Below are positions 1 to 8,715 of a stretch of 60,211 bases of DNA, one piece after another. Position numbers and translations under genes: made by a program. Positions within the stretch are counted from its first letter, which is position 1; the number at the start of each line of letters is the position of its first letter. The stretch spans positions 1 to 60,211 of the forward strand of contig CAMCWS010000002.1 of assembly GCA_945882755.1 (NCBI GenBank). Direction: 5' to 3'. Source of the DNA: Bordetella parapertussis (GTDB lineage Bacteria; Pseudomonadota; Gammaproteobacteria; Burkholderiales; Burkholderiaceae_C). Under the pieces are notes generated by a model. The model saw only the letters and a list, made by a program, of their open reading frames with translations, was not told the origin of the DNA and did not search any database.

Positions 1-470
1 AGCAAGAACTCGGGCGACAAGGTTTGGTTACCAGAAGCGTAAAACGCTTGAATGCCTTTGCTGTAGGCCTGCAAGGTGGCTTTCACATCTTCAGGGTAGG
101 CGGCATATTGCTTTTGCGCCGCTTGGAAAATGCCCAAGGTGCGCAGCAATTTGTCCACCGGCAAAGCAGCTTCGCCCAAAATCTCGGCCAATTCGCCATG
201 CATGATGCGGCGGTTGAACTCGAGTTGCCAACCGCGTTCTTGGGCATGGGTGAAACCCAGCGCAAACGCAGTGTCGGCCATAGAATCGCTCTGAATATGC
301 ACCACACCTGCACCGTCGCGCGACACCTTGACGGTGGACTTCATGCCAGCCAAACGCAGCGTGCCCTCGTGCTGAGGTTGCGCTCTCATCAAGTACACCC
401 CGACAGCGCCCAGCACCACCAGCACCAAGGCCAACAAGCCCCCTGCTCCCCACAATAAACGCGCCTTCAT
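1..470 (-). CDS. Penicillin acylase family protein, N-terminal part (cut by window edge)
   Basis: Only the first 156 residues are inside the window; the gene runs off the left end. After a short cationic start there is one hydrophobic segment (about residues 5-28), which is a signal peptide or membrane anchor. Next comes the start of the S45 Ntn-hydrolase fold, with [14 protein letters not shown] followed by a helical region with GELAEILG and, at the cut, LSPEFL; all are typical of the penicillin acylase alpha chain. The catalytic Ser after the spacer peptide lies outside the window. The ATG overlaps the stop of the upstream aldehyde dehydrogenase as ATGA, so the two are co-transcribed and probably translationally coupled. 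Family members cleave amides of beta-lactams, acyl-homoserine lactones or other N-acyl compounds in the periplasm; the substrate here cannot be told. Confidence 0.85.
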   Translation of the reverse strand, partial: MKARLLWGAGGLLALVLVVLGAVGVYLMRAQPQHEGTLRLAGMKSTVKVSRDGAGVVHIQSDSMADTAFALGFTHAQERGWQLEFNRRIMHGELAEILGEAALPVDKLLRTLGIFQAAQKQYAAYPEDVKATLQAYSKGIQAFYASGNQTLSPEFL

Positions 471-1897
471 GTTTTGGCCGCCACAGGAAATTGCATGGCT
501 TTGAATTCCAAGAATTCTTCCAAGCCATAGCGTCCGTTTTCACGGCCATTGCCCGATTGTTTGTAACCACCAAAAGGCGCGTTGCCGTTGAACGGCCCGC
601 CGTTGATGTCGACTTGCCCCGTGCGAATTTGTCTGGCCACTGCCACCGCATGGTCTTGGTCCACACTCCACACACCACCGCCCAAGCCGTAAATCGTGTC
701 GTTGGCGATGCGAATCGCTTCCTCTTCGGTGTCGTAGGTCAGGATGACCAGTACCGGGCCAAAAATTTCCTCACGTGCCAAGGTGTCGTTAGGTTTCACA
801 TGCAACACCGTGGGATGGACAAAATAGCCTTTGTCAAACTCGGGTTTGTCGGGGCCACCAGCAACGAGTTCGGCACCCTCCTCCAAACCTTGTCGGATAA
901 AACCCAGCACACGCTCACGTTGAGCGGCGCTGACCAAGGGGCCTAAGCGGCTGTTTTCGTCCAGGCTGGCGCCCAAGGTGAATTTGGCGATGGTGGCTTG
1001 CACCAAGGCTTTGACTTCGTCATATCGATTGGCTGGCACCAACATGCGGGTGTGGGCAGAACAGGTTTGACCGCTGTTGAGCAAACAAGCGCCCACCGTG
1101 CCTTTAACAGCGGCTGCCAAATCGGCGTCGGGCAAGATGACGCTGGCAGATTTGCCACCCAATTCCAGCGTGACACGTTTGACGGAGGCGGCGGCCAATT
1201 CAGCCACCCGTTTGCCCGCACGGGTAGAACCGGTAAAGCTCACCATATCAACTTCGGGGTGGCTGGCCAAGACCTCGCCAACCACTGGCCCCAAGCCATT
1301 GACCAGGTTAAACACGCCTGCAGGCAGGCCTGCTGCATGAATGATGTCGGCCAAGATCATGGCGTTGACGGGGGCGATTTCGCTGGGTTTCAACACCACA
1401 GTGCAACCCGCTGCCAGCGCGGGGGCTACTTTTAAAGTGATTTGGTTGAGCGGGAAATTCCAAGGGGTGATGCAGCCGACCACGCCAATGGGTTCTCGCA
1501 CCACCAGCGAATTGCCCACCTGCTCTTGCCAATGAAAGGCCCGAGCAGCTTTGGCGGCGTTACCCCAGTTGAAGATGGGGCCACCCACTTGGATCATCTT
1601 GGCCATCTTGATGGGCATGCCCACCTCACGGGCAATCGCAGTGCCCATTTCTTCTGTGCGAGCTTTCAGGCCAGCAACTATTTTGTCTATATAGACACAG
1701 CGCTCTTCCACACTGAGCGCAGACCATGCGAGGAAAGCCGCCCGTGCGGCCAACACGGCTTGGGTGGCTTCTTCTGCGGTGCCTTGGGGAACGGTCGCCA
1801 TGACTTCTTCGGTGGTGGAGTCATGTACCTCAAACACCGCGGGGTTGTGGGCCTTGTGCCAAGCACCGTTGATGTAATGGCTGTCGTAAGTGGTCAT
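467..1897 (-). CDS. NAD(P)-dependent aldehyde dehydrogenase family protein
   Basis: This 476-residue protein has the length and layout of the ALDH superfamily and would oxidise an aldehyde to a carboxylic acid. Visible motifs are TPWNFP with the oxyanion Asn at about 147, FTGST at about 221-225 in the coenzyme domain, the general base Glu245 in LELGG, and the catalytic Cys279 in NSGQTC. It lies 47 bases downstream of an FAD oxidoreductase gene and overlaps the penicillin acylase gene by four bases. The pathway is unknown. The dehalogenase domain upstream in the same run would make alcohols, so an alcohol-aldehyde-acid route is a possible but unproven context. Family assignment is secure; substrate is not. 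Confidence 0.92.
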   Translation of the reverse strand: MTTYDSHYINGAWHKAHNPAVFEVHDSTTEEVMATVPQGTAEEATQAVLAARAAFLAWSALSVEERCVYIDKIVAGLKARTEEMGTAIAREVGMPIKMAKMIQVGGPIFNWGNAAKAARAFHWQEQVGNSLVVREPIGVVGCITPWNFPLNQITLKVAPALAAGCTVVLKPSEIAPVNAMILADIIHAAGLPAGVFNLVNGLGPVVGEVLASHPEVDMVSFTGSTRAGKRVAELAAASVKRVTLELGGKSASVILPDADLAAAVKGTVGACLLNSGQTCSAHTRMLVPANRYDEVKALVQATIAKFTLGASLDENSRLGPLVSAAQRERVLGFIRQGLEEGAELVAGGPDKPEFDKGYFVHPTVLHVKPNDTLAREEIFGPVLVILTYDTEEEAIRIANDTIYGLGGGVWSVDQDHAVAVARQIRTGQVDINGGPFNGNAPFGGYKQSGNGRENGRYGLEEFLEFKAMQFPVAAKT

Positions 1898-1944
1898 GCA
1901 AACTCCGGAAGGTCAATAAGATAAAAGTTGATTGTAGGCAGGCA

Positions 1945-3042
1945 CTAAGACAAAGCCAGCAGCACTTCATCGCCCAGCGCAAAGCAGCTGGTGAGGCCCG
2001 GCGACTCGATGCCAAACAGGTTCACCAAGCCAGGCAGACCATGCACTGCGGGACCTTGCACCACAAAGTCAGCAGCGGGTGAATCGGGTCCGACGATTTT
2101 CGGGCGGATACCTGCATAAGCCGGTTGCAAGGCATTGTCTGGCAGCCCTGGCCAGTAGCGGCGTATCTCGTCGGCAAAAGGCGCGACGCGTTCGGGGTGG
2201 ACGGTGTAGTCGTCTGGGGCATTTACCCATTCCACATCGGGACCAAACTTGGCTTGTTTGCCCATGTCCAAGGTCAGGTGAACGCCCAAACCCGCTTCGC
2301 TGGGCAAGGGGTAAATCAGGTGGGAAAACGGCGATTTGCCTGTCAAAGAAAAATAGTTTCCCTTGGCATAAAAGGCTTGAGGCACATGCACTGGGGCAAG
2401 TCCTTCAAAGCGCTTTGCCAGCAAGGGTGCATCCAATCCCGCACTGTTGACCAGCACCGAGGTTTGCAAACACGTACCATCTTCGGTCAGCACTTCCCAG
2501 CCTTTGGCGGTAGGTTTGGCGCTTTGCACACGGGTATGCAACACCACCATGCCACCGGCGTTTTCCACATCGGCTTGCAAACTCAGCATCAGCGCATGGC
2601 TGTCGACCAATCCCGTGCGCGGCGAATGCAGCGCCGCCACGCACGACAAAGCAGGTTCCATGGCCAAGGCCTGTTCAGCTTTTAGCCAAGTCAATTCCAC
2701 GCCATTGGCCAAGGCCTTGGCTTGCAGGGCTTGGAGTGCGGGCAATTGATCAGGGGAAGTCGCCACGATCAATTTGCCACACAACCAAAACGGCAGACCC
2801 CGCTCTTGCAAATAGGCGGTCAACATGTTGTGGCCTTTGACGCACAACTTGGCTTTCAAAGACCCAGCGGGGTAATAAATACCGGCATGTAAGACCTCGC
2901 TGTTGCGAGAACTGGTGCCTGTACCGATGGCGTCTGCCGCTTCTAAAACCCACACAGTCTGTCCGGGTGAGCGCAAAGCCAAGGCCCTTGCGACCGCCAG
3001 TCCCACCACCCCCGCACCAATGACGATGGCGTCAGTGTCCAT
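1945..3042 (-). CDS. FAD-dependent oxidoreductase, L-2-hydroxyglutarate oxidase (LhgO)-like
   Basis: The protein has 365 residues from the ATG at 3042, which is two bases after the stop of the LD-carboxypeptidase gene. An upstream in-frame start would lie inside that gene and is rejected. The N-terminus has the dinucleotide-binding GAGVVG (residues 9-14), followed by SSRNSEVLHAGIYY and GSLKAKLC, the hallmark of the LhgO/L2HGDH branch of the DAO family. The C-terminal part has the expected YAGIRPK and GIESPGLTS. Such enzymes oxidise 2-hydroxy acids, classically L-2-hydroxyglutarate to 2-oxoglutarate, feeding electrons to the quinone pool. The pairing with an aldehyde dehydrogenase suggests a catabolic role, but the true substrate is not visible. 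Confidence 0.85.
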   Translation of the reverse strand: MDTDAIVIGAGVVGLAVARALALRSPGQTVWVLEAADAIGTGTSSRNSEVLHAGIYYPAGSLKAKLCVKGHNMLTAYLQERGLPFWLCGKLIVATSPDQLPALQALQAKALANGVELTWLKAEQALAMEPALSCVAALHSPRTGLVDSHALMLSLQADVENAGGMVVLHTRVQSAKPTAKGWEVLTEDGTCLQTSVLVNSAGLDAPLLAKRFEGLAPVHVPQAFYAKGNYFSLTGKSPFSHLIYPLPSEAGLGVHLTLDMGKQAKFGPDVEWVNAPDDYTVHPERVAPFADEIRRYWPGLPDNALQPAYAGIRPKIVGPDSPAADFVVQGPAVHGLPGLVNLFGIESPGLTSCFALGDEVLLALS

Positions 3043-3044
3043 GG

Positions 3045-3971
3045 TCAATGCGCATGTGATGGATGAGCCCACAGCACAAAGGCTTCTCGGCCTTCTCGGA
3101 GCAAGGTCACAGGCTTGCCCACGGGCAAACACAGCTTGGTGGGCACATGGCCAAAGGGCAAACCGGTCAGCACCGGTGTTTTGACTTGCGTTCGCAACCA
3201 GTCCACCACGGTTTGAAGCTTGAAGCCTTTGTCGTGCGGTGTGAGTTTGTAGTCGGTAAATGCGCCCAACACGATGGCTTTTTGCTGCGTCAACACACCT
3301 GCATGTAACAACTGGGACAACATGCGCTCAATGCGGTAAGGGTGCTCGGCCACGTCTTCCAAAAACAGCACACCGCCTTGAATACTTGGCAGGTAAGGCG
3401 TACCCACCAAACTGCACAGCACGCTGAGATTCCCGCCCCACAGCGTGGCGTGTTCAGCCAATAAAGCTTTTTTGGGTAAATGGTCTAGATCGCTGGCGGG
3501 CAGTTTCCATCCTGCACCCTCGCCCCGCCCTTGGCTCATGTCCTCAAAACACGCCAAGGTGATGTCGTCCATGGTCTTTGCACCAAAGTCGGCACAGGCA
3601 TGGGGACCCGCCCAGCTGCTGGCGCCGGTTTTGGCGAGCAAGCCCATTTGCAGAGCAGTGAAGTCGCTGTGCCCCACCCACTGCATACCGCTTTTGATGG
3701 AGGCGGCAATGGCTTTGTAGGGCAAGCGCTTCAAGAGGCGGGTGAGGCCATAGCCGCCACGGGTGAGCATCACCATGTCTGCACCACTGGCCGCAGCACG
3801 AGACACCGCCAACACCCGTGCATCATCGTCACCGGCAAAGCGTTGCTCGGTGCTTAAAGCGTCAGGGTCTAGCTCCACATCGTGGCCAAGTTGTTTTAAG
3901 CGCTTCACGCCCAAACGCAAAGCGGCTTTATCGCGAACTGCGCCGGAAGGGGAAATCAGGTAAATATGCAT
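3045..3971 (-). CDS. ldcA: LD-carboxypeptidase (muramoyltetrapeptide carboxypeptidase, S66 family)
   Basis: This 308-residue protein matches the S66 serine peptidase family in length. It would remove the terminal D-Ala from murein tetrapeptides in the cytoplasm during cell-wall recycling. It begins with IYLISPSG, then MLTRGGYG (about residues 68-75), and the nucleophile Ser102 in GHSDFTAL. The later LFLEDVAE and LPFGHVPTK segments carry the Glu and His of the Ser-Glu-His triad. The gene lies 44 bases after the TadA/dehalogenase fusion and two bases before the FAD oxidoreductase, all on one strand. It has no signal peptide, as expected. Confidence 0.9.
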   Translation of the reverse strand: MHIYLISPSGAVRDKAALRLGVKRLKQLGHDVELDPDALSTEQRFAGDDDARVLAVSRAAASGADMVMLTRGGYGLTRLLKRLPYKAIAASIKSGMQWVGHSDFTALQMGLLAKTGASSWAGPHACADFGAKTMDDITLACFEDMSQGRGEGAGWKLPASDLDHLPKKALLAEHATLWGGNLSVLCSLVGTPYLPSIQGGVLFLEDVAEHPYRIERMLSQLLHAGVLTQQKAIVLGAFTDYKLTPHDKGFKLQTVVDWLRTQVKTPVLTGLPFGHVPTKLCLPVGKPVTLLREGREAFVLWAHPSHAH

Positions 3972-4015
3972 GGTGTGTTCAATACTTAAAGGCCATAGCC
4001 ATCAAGGCGCATAGT

Positions 4016-5401
4016 CTAGAGGGTGTCAGACACCAAAGCCTTCAAGGCGGCTTTCGCTATCACCTCGCCATGCTCTTGCACAAAATGTCCGGCCTCGGGC
4101 AAGACCATGGCTTGGGGACAGTGGCGAATGTGGTGGCGCAAAGCCTGCATCACCTCCACACCCAAGACAGGGTCTTGCGCACCAACCGCCATGAAACTTT
4201 TACCCGTCCACTCGTGCTGCCAAAAGGTTTGGGCTTGACGCGAAATGTCTGCCCCTTCGCTGTATTCGAACTCCGGCACCATGGGCGGGAAGGCTCGCAA
4301 AGCTGCTCGGTGACCTGCATCGGGAAACGGTGCGTTGTAGGCAGCGCATTCGGCCTCGCTCATCTGGGAGTTGCCTCGCCCGAATAAACGCCCTAAATCA
4401 AACAAAGGCTTGTCAGCGCACATTTGTCGCCACGCCAAAAAGCCCGGGCTCAAAGCTTGCTGAGCAGTCGCCAAGGTGGTGTTCATCACCAGCAGACCTT
4501 GGTAACGCTCAGGTGCCGACATGGGCAGGGTCAGACCCAAGATACCGCCCCAGTCTTGCACCACCAAGTTGATGTCATGCAAATCCAAGGCTTCGACAAA
4601 CTCCAACAATACTTGGCGGTGCCAGTCAAAGCTGTGGGCGCTGTCCCTCTTGGGCTTATCGCTTTTGCCAAAACCCGGCATATCGGGTGCCACCACGCGG
4701 TGACCCGCTTGCAAGAACACTGGCAGCATTTTTCTATACAGGTAACTCCATGCGGGGTTGCCATGCAAACACAGCCAAGTAACTTTGGCGTCCTTGGGGC
4801 CCTCGTCAAGGTAATGCAGACGAAGGCCATTCAGGCTGGGCAGATCGTTGATGTAATTCGGTTGCCAAGGGTAGTCAGGCAGATCAGCAAAGCAAGCCTC
4901 TGGCGTTCGCAGCGCGTCGTCGCGCAAAGGCCAAGGCGAGGCTTGTTTTTGGGTGGCTCGTTGCGATTGAAAAAACGCTTGCAGCAATGCAGTGGATGGA
5001 TGGGCTAAGACCCCGCCTTGGTGCTGCGTATGGTGGTTTAACTGTGTTTGGGCAAACACATCAAGCACAGAACCTGCCGCACCGGTTTTGGGTTCGGTCG
5101 CGCCCCACACCACACGGTGCAAACGGGCATTCAACATGGCCCCCGCACACATGGCGCAAGGCTCCAAGGTCACGTAAAGCGTGCAGTCTTCCAAACGGTA
5201 GTTGCCCAAGCGCTGGGCCGCCGCTCGCAGTGCCAACACCTCGGCATGGGCGGTGGGGTCATTCAAACCAATGGGGGCGTTATGCGCTTGTGCCACCACT
5301 TGGCCTTGGTGAACCACCACGGCACCTACGGGCACTTCGCCTTGGGCTGCGGCCAGTTCTGCTTGCGCCAAGGCGAGTTGCATGAAGTTTTCGTCATTCA
5401 T
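4016..5401 (-). CDS. tadA: Fusion of tRNA adenosine-34 deaminase (TadA) and haloalkane-dehalogenase-like hydrolase
   Basis: One uninterrupted 461-residue frame holds two complete enzymes. Residues 1 to about 150 are TadA, which makes inosine-34 in tRNA-Arg(ACG); zinc ligand His52 and Glu54 are in HAE, and Cys82/Cys85 in PCAMC. Residues about 163-460 look like a DhlA-type haloalkane dehalogenase of subfamily HLD-I: opening RTPEACFADLPDYP, oxyanion HGNPAW (213-218), nucleophile Asp283 and halide-binding Trp284 in VQDWGG, a second halide Trp324 in FLAWRQ, acid Asp410 in VGAQDP, and His439 in EAGHF. The ATG at 5401 was chosen because longer starts run into the divergent gene at 5419. No Shine-Dalgarno is visible; a TATATT at 5409-5414 (complement) could give a leaderless mRNA. 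The TadA role is secure. Dehalogenase activity is inferred from conserved residues. Confidence 0.9.
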   Translation of the reverse strand: MNDENFMQLALAQAELAAAQGEVPVGAVVVHQGQVVAQAHNAPIGLNDPTAHAEVLALRAAAQRLGNYRLEDCTLYVTLEPCAMCAGAMLNARLHRVVWGATEPKTGAAGSVLDVFAQTQLNHHTQHQGGVLAHPSTALLQAFFQSQRATQKQASPWPLRDDALRTPEACFADLPDYPWQPNYINDLPSLNGLRLHYLDEGPKDAKVTWLCLHGNPAWSYLYRKMLPVFLQAGHRVVAPDMPGFGKSDKPKRDSAHSFDWHRQVLLEFVEALDLHDINLVVQDWGGILGLTLPMSAPERYQGLLVMNTTLATAQQALSPGFLAWRQMCADKPLFDLGRLFGRGNSQMSEAECAAYNAPFPDAGHRAALRAFPPMVPEFEYSEGADISRQAQTFWQHEWTGKSFMAVGAQDPVLGVEVMQALRHHIRHCPQAMVLPEAGHFVQEHGEVIAKAALKALVSDTL

Positions 5402-5418
5402 GCGTGACAATATAACCC

Positions 5419-5805
5419 ATGCATTTATCGCTTCCACACACCGTGATTGCTCTGGCCTTGGTGTCGGGAACGCTCTTTAACGCATGGGCGGCCAAGCCTC
5501 AACCCAAGCTGCTTTATGTGACGCAAGACAACTGCAAACGCATACGCGGCTACAGCCGCAACGACTTGGCAGGTGTGGCCAAAGAGTTGGGTGTACCTGT
5601 TAACAAAGTGAGCTACGTCAAACCGCTATGGGGCAAAGGCCCCGAGGGTCGGCCTCAATGCCTGATGGTGTTCGACACCCCCCAAGGACGCATCTCATGC
5701 ACTGTGTTCAACATCCTTCAAACCGATTTTGTCTTTGGGCAAGCAGTTCCCGTTAAAGGCAATAACGCGATTTGCCTCCCCCCCTCTTCCCTCGCCTCTC
5801 CTTGA
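5419..5805 (+). CDS. Hypothetical secreted protein
   Basis: I do not recognise the family of this 128-residue protein. It begins with a signal peptide (hydrophobic residues about 7-22, likely cleavage after AWA near residue 24). The mature part has four cysteines, in DNCK, RPQC, ISC and AIC, which could form two disulfides in the periplasm. The start lies only 17 bases from the divergent TadA fusion gene, so any promoter must overlap one of the two coding regions. It converges with another secreted protein gene, 19 bases apart. No strong ribosome binding site is seen. Confidence 0.65.
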   Translation: MHLSLPHTVIALALVSGTLFNAWAAKPQPKLLYVTQDNCKRIRGYSRNDLAGVAKELGVPVNKVSYVKPLWGKGPEGRPQCLMVFDTPQGRISCTVFNILQTDFVFGQAVPVKGNNAICLPPSSLASP

Positions 5806-5824
5806 TATCGCTTGCTCTGCGACT

Positions 5825-6799
5825 TTATTTCACACAATAAAAATTAACAGCTGCAAATTGCACTTCCGCGTGTGAGCGAACAGGCGTGGGGTTGCGAGTG
5901 TCAGGGGACAACACTTGTTGATTGGGCAAGGCCCAGAACAGATGGCCAAGGGATACGCCGCCGTTCCAGTCCCCAAGGATAGACAGGTATTCGTATTCTT
6001 TCTCGGTGGGCAAGCGAGCTTGCACCATTGTGCAGGCCTCTCTGGCGATGCCTGGGTTGGGCGCTTGGTTGATGGAAGAGCCCGGCGCCCCCACCAACAC
6101 CAAGATGCGGTTGCCCATGATGATCATGGTGGGGAAACTGGTTTTTTGGAAATGGCGCACCATTTGCAAACCTAACTTTCGCATCACGGTCTCAGGTCTG
6201 CCTTGGTCTTGAAAACTCACCGACTCCCCCTTGGGCAAGACCACATGGATGGTGACCAAGATATCGCCTCGGCATCCTGGTGCGTAGCTGTAGGTCCCCC
6301 ACACAAAGCCCCTCACTTTGCTGAGCATGGCCTCATTCGTGGTGTCAAAGCGCTGGTTGTTTTTGACACCCTCCATGATTTGAGAAGCGCTGCCCGGGTT
6401 GGCGAACTCCAGTCGTGTGTTTTGCGGATTGATATTGCGCGACAAAGCATTGACTGAGGCTTTGAGCGTGGCCTCAAGTGTGATGTCCATGCCCACGCCT
6501 TCGGTGGCCATGGCCCTGTTTTTGTCTACCAATGCATCCATTTTTTGAATGGCATAAACCGCTTCAGGCGCATTCACACCTAACGCAATCAAACCTGTCA
6601 ATTGATCTAAGGCTTGGTTCACCAGCTCTTTGCGCGAACTGCCATAAGCATCTTGATACTGGCACAGGTCTTGGCCACGAAGAAAGAAAACCGTCGGCCA
6701 TAAAGTTAATTTTTCTACCGCCCATGCATTGGGAACACATTGCATCAGCGTGATGAACACACAGATGGCGGTGCAGCGTGGCCACCTGATGAAATTCAT
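5825..6799 (-). CDS. Hypothetical secreted protein with FGE-like C-terminal segment
   Basis: This is a 324-residue protein starting at ATG 6799; a TTG four codons upstream is less likely. The N-terminus is a signal peptide with cleavage near NAWA (about residue 27). The middle has no motif I know. The last 70 or so residues contain ARLPTEKEYEYL, a tryptophan-rich stretch and a final FYCVK. These loosely recall the C-terminal part of formylglycine-generating-enzyme-like domains, but the match is weak. It is the last gene of a minus-strand run after the methyltransferase gene, 70 bases away. Function unknown. Confidence 0.65.
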   Translation of the reverse strand: MNFIRWPRCTAICVFITLMQCVPNAWAVEKLTLWPTVFFLRGQDLCQYQDAYGSSRKELVNQALDQLTGLIALGVNAPEAVYAIQKMDALVDKNRAMATEGVGMDITLEATLKASVNALSRNINPQNTRLEFANPGSASQIMEGVKNNQRFDTTNEAMLSKVRGFVWGTYSYAPGCRGDILVTIHVVLPKGESVSFQDQGRPETVMRKLGLQMVRHFQKTSFPTMIIMGNRILVLVGAPGSSINQAPNPGIAREACTMVQARLPTEKEYEYLSILGDWNGGVSLGHLFWALPNQQVLSPDTRNPTPVRSHAEVQFAAVNFYCVK

Positions 6800-6869
6800 G
6801 CTGTTACTCAAACTATTGTTGTTATGTGAATCAGCATAGATGACAACGCTGTGATGAGATTGATTCAGA

Positions 6870-7553
6870 TCAATCGCGCTGGTAATTGAGCAAACTGCCT
6901 CGGTAAGGCGTTAGGTCGCTCAGAGGTAAAAGAATATCGCTTTGCTTTAAACCAAAGCCATGACCCGCCATGCATTTATTGAAGGTACTGCGTTGGCCAC
7001 GGTTGGGGTCAATGATCAGCACTTGGGCATGACTTGCAGCGTGTCGTTGAATGAAGTCAGCGAGTTGTGCAGGGTGGTCTCTCTCGTAGAGCACATCGCT
7101 GCCAATGATGAGATCGAATTCACCCAACTGCGGGTTCTCACGTGCCCAGTGACCGCTTTGGTAGGCCATCACGGGCAAGGCGTTTAAAAGTAAATTGGCG
7201 CTTAAAAATCGTTGCGTATAGGGGTGACAGTCGGAGGCAGTGACATTGCCCAAACGCCGGTGGATGACCAAACTGGCCAAGGCCAAGCCGCAACCAATTT
7301 CGAGAATTCGTAAATTGTGCAAAGGCCATGTTTGCATCAGATCGGCCATTTTTTGTGCCGAGGGCCATACCAAACCAAACAAAGGCCAGGTGGCGGAAGA
7401 CACACCCAAAGCCAAGGCTTCACCAAAAGGGTCATGCCATTGTTGTTTGTCTAAAAGGGATCGAATATTTAAATCTGCGCCACCTGCGATAGCGACAGTT
7501 TCCCGCTTGACAAAATAGCCCAAACCGCTTGAACCGGTTGGGCTGTAAGTCAA
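6870..7553 (-). CDS. Class I SAM-dependent methyltransferase (Methyltransf_16-like), TTG start
   Basis: This 227-residue protein has the Rossmann methyltransferase motif [13 protein letters not shown] (about residues 83-94), an acidic motif II near TASDCHP, and [12 protein letters not shown] (about 145-156), a pattern typical of the protein-lysine methyltransferase-like family 16. The best start is TTG at 7553, whose last bases overlap the TGA of infA (TTGA), and no ATG occurs before about residue 69. Translation is therefore probably coupled to infA. The target is unknown. Linkage to an initiation factor makes a translation protein an attractive but unproven substrate. Confidence 0.8.
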   Translation of the reverse strand: MTYSPTGSSGLGYFVKRETVAIAGGADLNIRSLLDKQQWHDPFGEALALGVSSATWPLFGLVWPSAQKMADLMQTWPLHNLRILEIGCGLALASLVIHRRLGNVTASDCHPYTQRFLSANLLLNALPVMAYQSGHWARENPQLGEFDLIIGSDVLYERDHPAQLADFIQRHAASHAQVLIIDPNRGQRSTFNKCMAGHGFGLKQSDILLPLSDLTPYRGSLLNYQRD

Positions 7554-7807
7554 AATCGACGTTTTCTGGGACCGCTGGGTCCTTTGCCTTCGATGTGTCG
7601 AAAGGTGATGCGACCCTTGGTCATGTCATAGGGAGAGAGCTCCAATGTGACCTTGTCGCCCGCCAAAATGCGAATGTGGTGCATCCGCATCTTGCCAGCG
7701 GTGTAGGCCACGAGTTCGTGGCCGTTGTCCAAAGTGACACGGTAACGCGAGTCGGGAAGCACCTCGCGCACCATGCCGGACATTTCCAGCATTTCTTCTT
7801 TGGACAT
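7550..7807 (-). CDS. infA: Translation initiation factor IF-1
   Basis: This 85-residue S1-fold protein contains [11 protein letters not shown] at the start, then [21 protein letters not shown] and [14 protein letters not shown]. It is slightly longer than the common 72-residue form because of a basic tail (KRRRF). Betaproteobacteria often carry two infA genes; this one lies outside the ribosomal-protein operon, so it may be the accessory copy. It binds the 30S A site during initiation. It sits 24 bases after the cold-shock gene and overlaps the methyltransferase gene, so all three may be expressed together. Confidence 0.95.
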   Translation of the reverse strand: MSKEEMLEMSGMVREVLPDSRYRVTLDNGHELVAYTAGKMRMHHIRILAGDKVTLELSPYDMTKGRITFRHIEGKGPSGPRKRRF

Positions 7808-7831
7808 CTTCCGGCCTAAAGCGTCTGGCGC

Positions 7832-8038
7832 TTAATCGGCGGATTTGATGTTGGAAGCTTGCAAGCCTTTGGGGCCGGTGGTCACGTCAAAGCTGACGCG
7901 CTGACCTTCTGCCAAGGTCTTGAAACCCTGATTTTGGATTGCTGAAAAGTGTGCGAACAAATCTTTGCCGCCATCTTCGGGAGTAATGAAACCAAAACCT
8001 TTGGACTCGTTAAACCATTTCACTGTACCTGTTGCCAT
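7832..8038 (-). CDS. Cold-shock protein, CspA family
   Basis: This is a 68-residue single cold-shock domain. The RNA-binding motifs KGFGFI (RNP1) and LFAHF (RNP2) are both present, and the start [10 protein letters not shown] is canonical. It would act as an RNA chaperone or antiterminator in the cytoplasm. The leader upstream of the ATG has a G/C-rich inverted element followed by eight T residues (see 8053-8080), consistent with RNA-level control as known for csp genes. Which paralogue this is cannot be told. Confidence 0.95.
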   Translation of the reverse strand: MATGTVKWFNESKGFGFITPEDGGKDLFAHFSAIQNQGFKTLAEGQRVSFDVTTGPKGLQASNIKSAD

Positions 8039-8052
8039 GTCTTACATTTCTT

Positions 8053-8080
8053 TAAAAAAAAGGGAAGCCCCCCTCGGGGT
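8053..8080 (-). promoter_or_regulatory. Structured leader of the cold-shock gene, attenuator-like
   Basis: Read on the minus strand, the leader has CCCC-GA-GGGGGG, then CTTCCC and a run of eight T, ending about 15 bases before the csp ATG. Two alternative short hairpins are possible: CCC/GGG around CGAG, or AGGG/CCCT with the T-run directly after it. The second resembles an intrinsic terminator. This is seen in sequence; a role in temperature-dependent attenuation is inference. Confidence 0.4.
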
Positions 8081-8241
8081 CGAAGGTCAAGAAAGCGATG
8101 AGACGAAGGGAGAAATACCGTGTAAGGGGCAGAACTAGAAACGAACTACAACGACAAAAACTTGATAATCGAAGCTGTGGACTATGCCTTGTATTTGGAA
8201 ATAAAGCAAATTTATTCTGTTTTTGGGCTAATATGACTCTT

Positions 8242-8709
8242 ATGAGCGACATTCGTACCCTTCGTCACGTTTTGCAAAACCACCGAACTTTGGCCGTTGT
8301 CGGTTTGTCTGCCGACTGGTTTCGCCCCTCTTTTTTCGCTGCAAAATACATGCAAGAGCATGGGTACAGAATCATCCCCGTCAATCCAAAATACCAAGAA
8401 ATACTGGGGGAAACCTGCTATCCCAGCTTGAAAGATATTCCTCACCCCGTGGACATCGTTGACGTGTTTCGCAAGCCCGCCGACACCCCTGGCATTGCGC
8501 AAGAAGCAGTCCATATTGGTGCCAAAGTACTGTGGTTGCAACTCGGGGTGATCAACGAGGATGCGCAAGCCATTGCCGCACAAGCTGGCTTGACCGTCAT
8601 CATGGACCGCTGTGTGAAGATTGAACACGCTCGTTTATTTGGCGGACTGGGCTGGTTTGGAGTCAACACCGGCGTGATTTCAGCCCGCCGCCCTTTACCC
8701 CCACATTGA
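8242..8709 (+). CDS. CoA-binding domain protein (YccU-like)
   Basis: This 155-residue protein is a stand-alone CoA-binding Rossmann domain. It starts MSDIRTLRHVL, followed by LAVVGLSADWFRPSF with the glycine-rich turn, IIPVNPKY, and VDIVDVFRKPAD. The late VMDRCVKIEH matches the typical end of the family. An ATG nine bases earlier (8233) is an alternative start. Family members bind CoA in vitro, but their role is not well established. It lies six bases upstream of metY on the same strand, so the two are probably co-transcribed. Confidence 0.88.
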   Translation: MSDIRTLRHVLQNHRTLAVVGLSADWFRPSFFAAKYMQEHGYRIIPVNPKYQEILGETCYPSLKDIPHPVDIVDVFRKPADTPGIAQEAVHIGAKVLWLQLGVINEDAQAIAAQAGLTVIMDRCVKIEHARLFGGLGWFGVNTGVISARRPLPPH

Positions 8710-8715
8710 CACACC

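Noticed and set aside
91..678. Long minus-strand frame between the ALDH and penicillin acylase genes
   Set aside because: Out of frame with both clear genes, whose ATGA overlap at 467-470 explains the DNA.
5402..5437. Longer N-terminus for the TadA fusion
   Set aside because: It would run into the divergent gene at 5419 and adds no conserved residues; TadA normally begins close to the chosen ATG.
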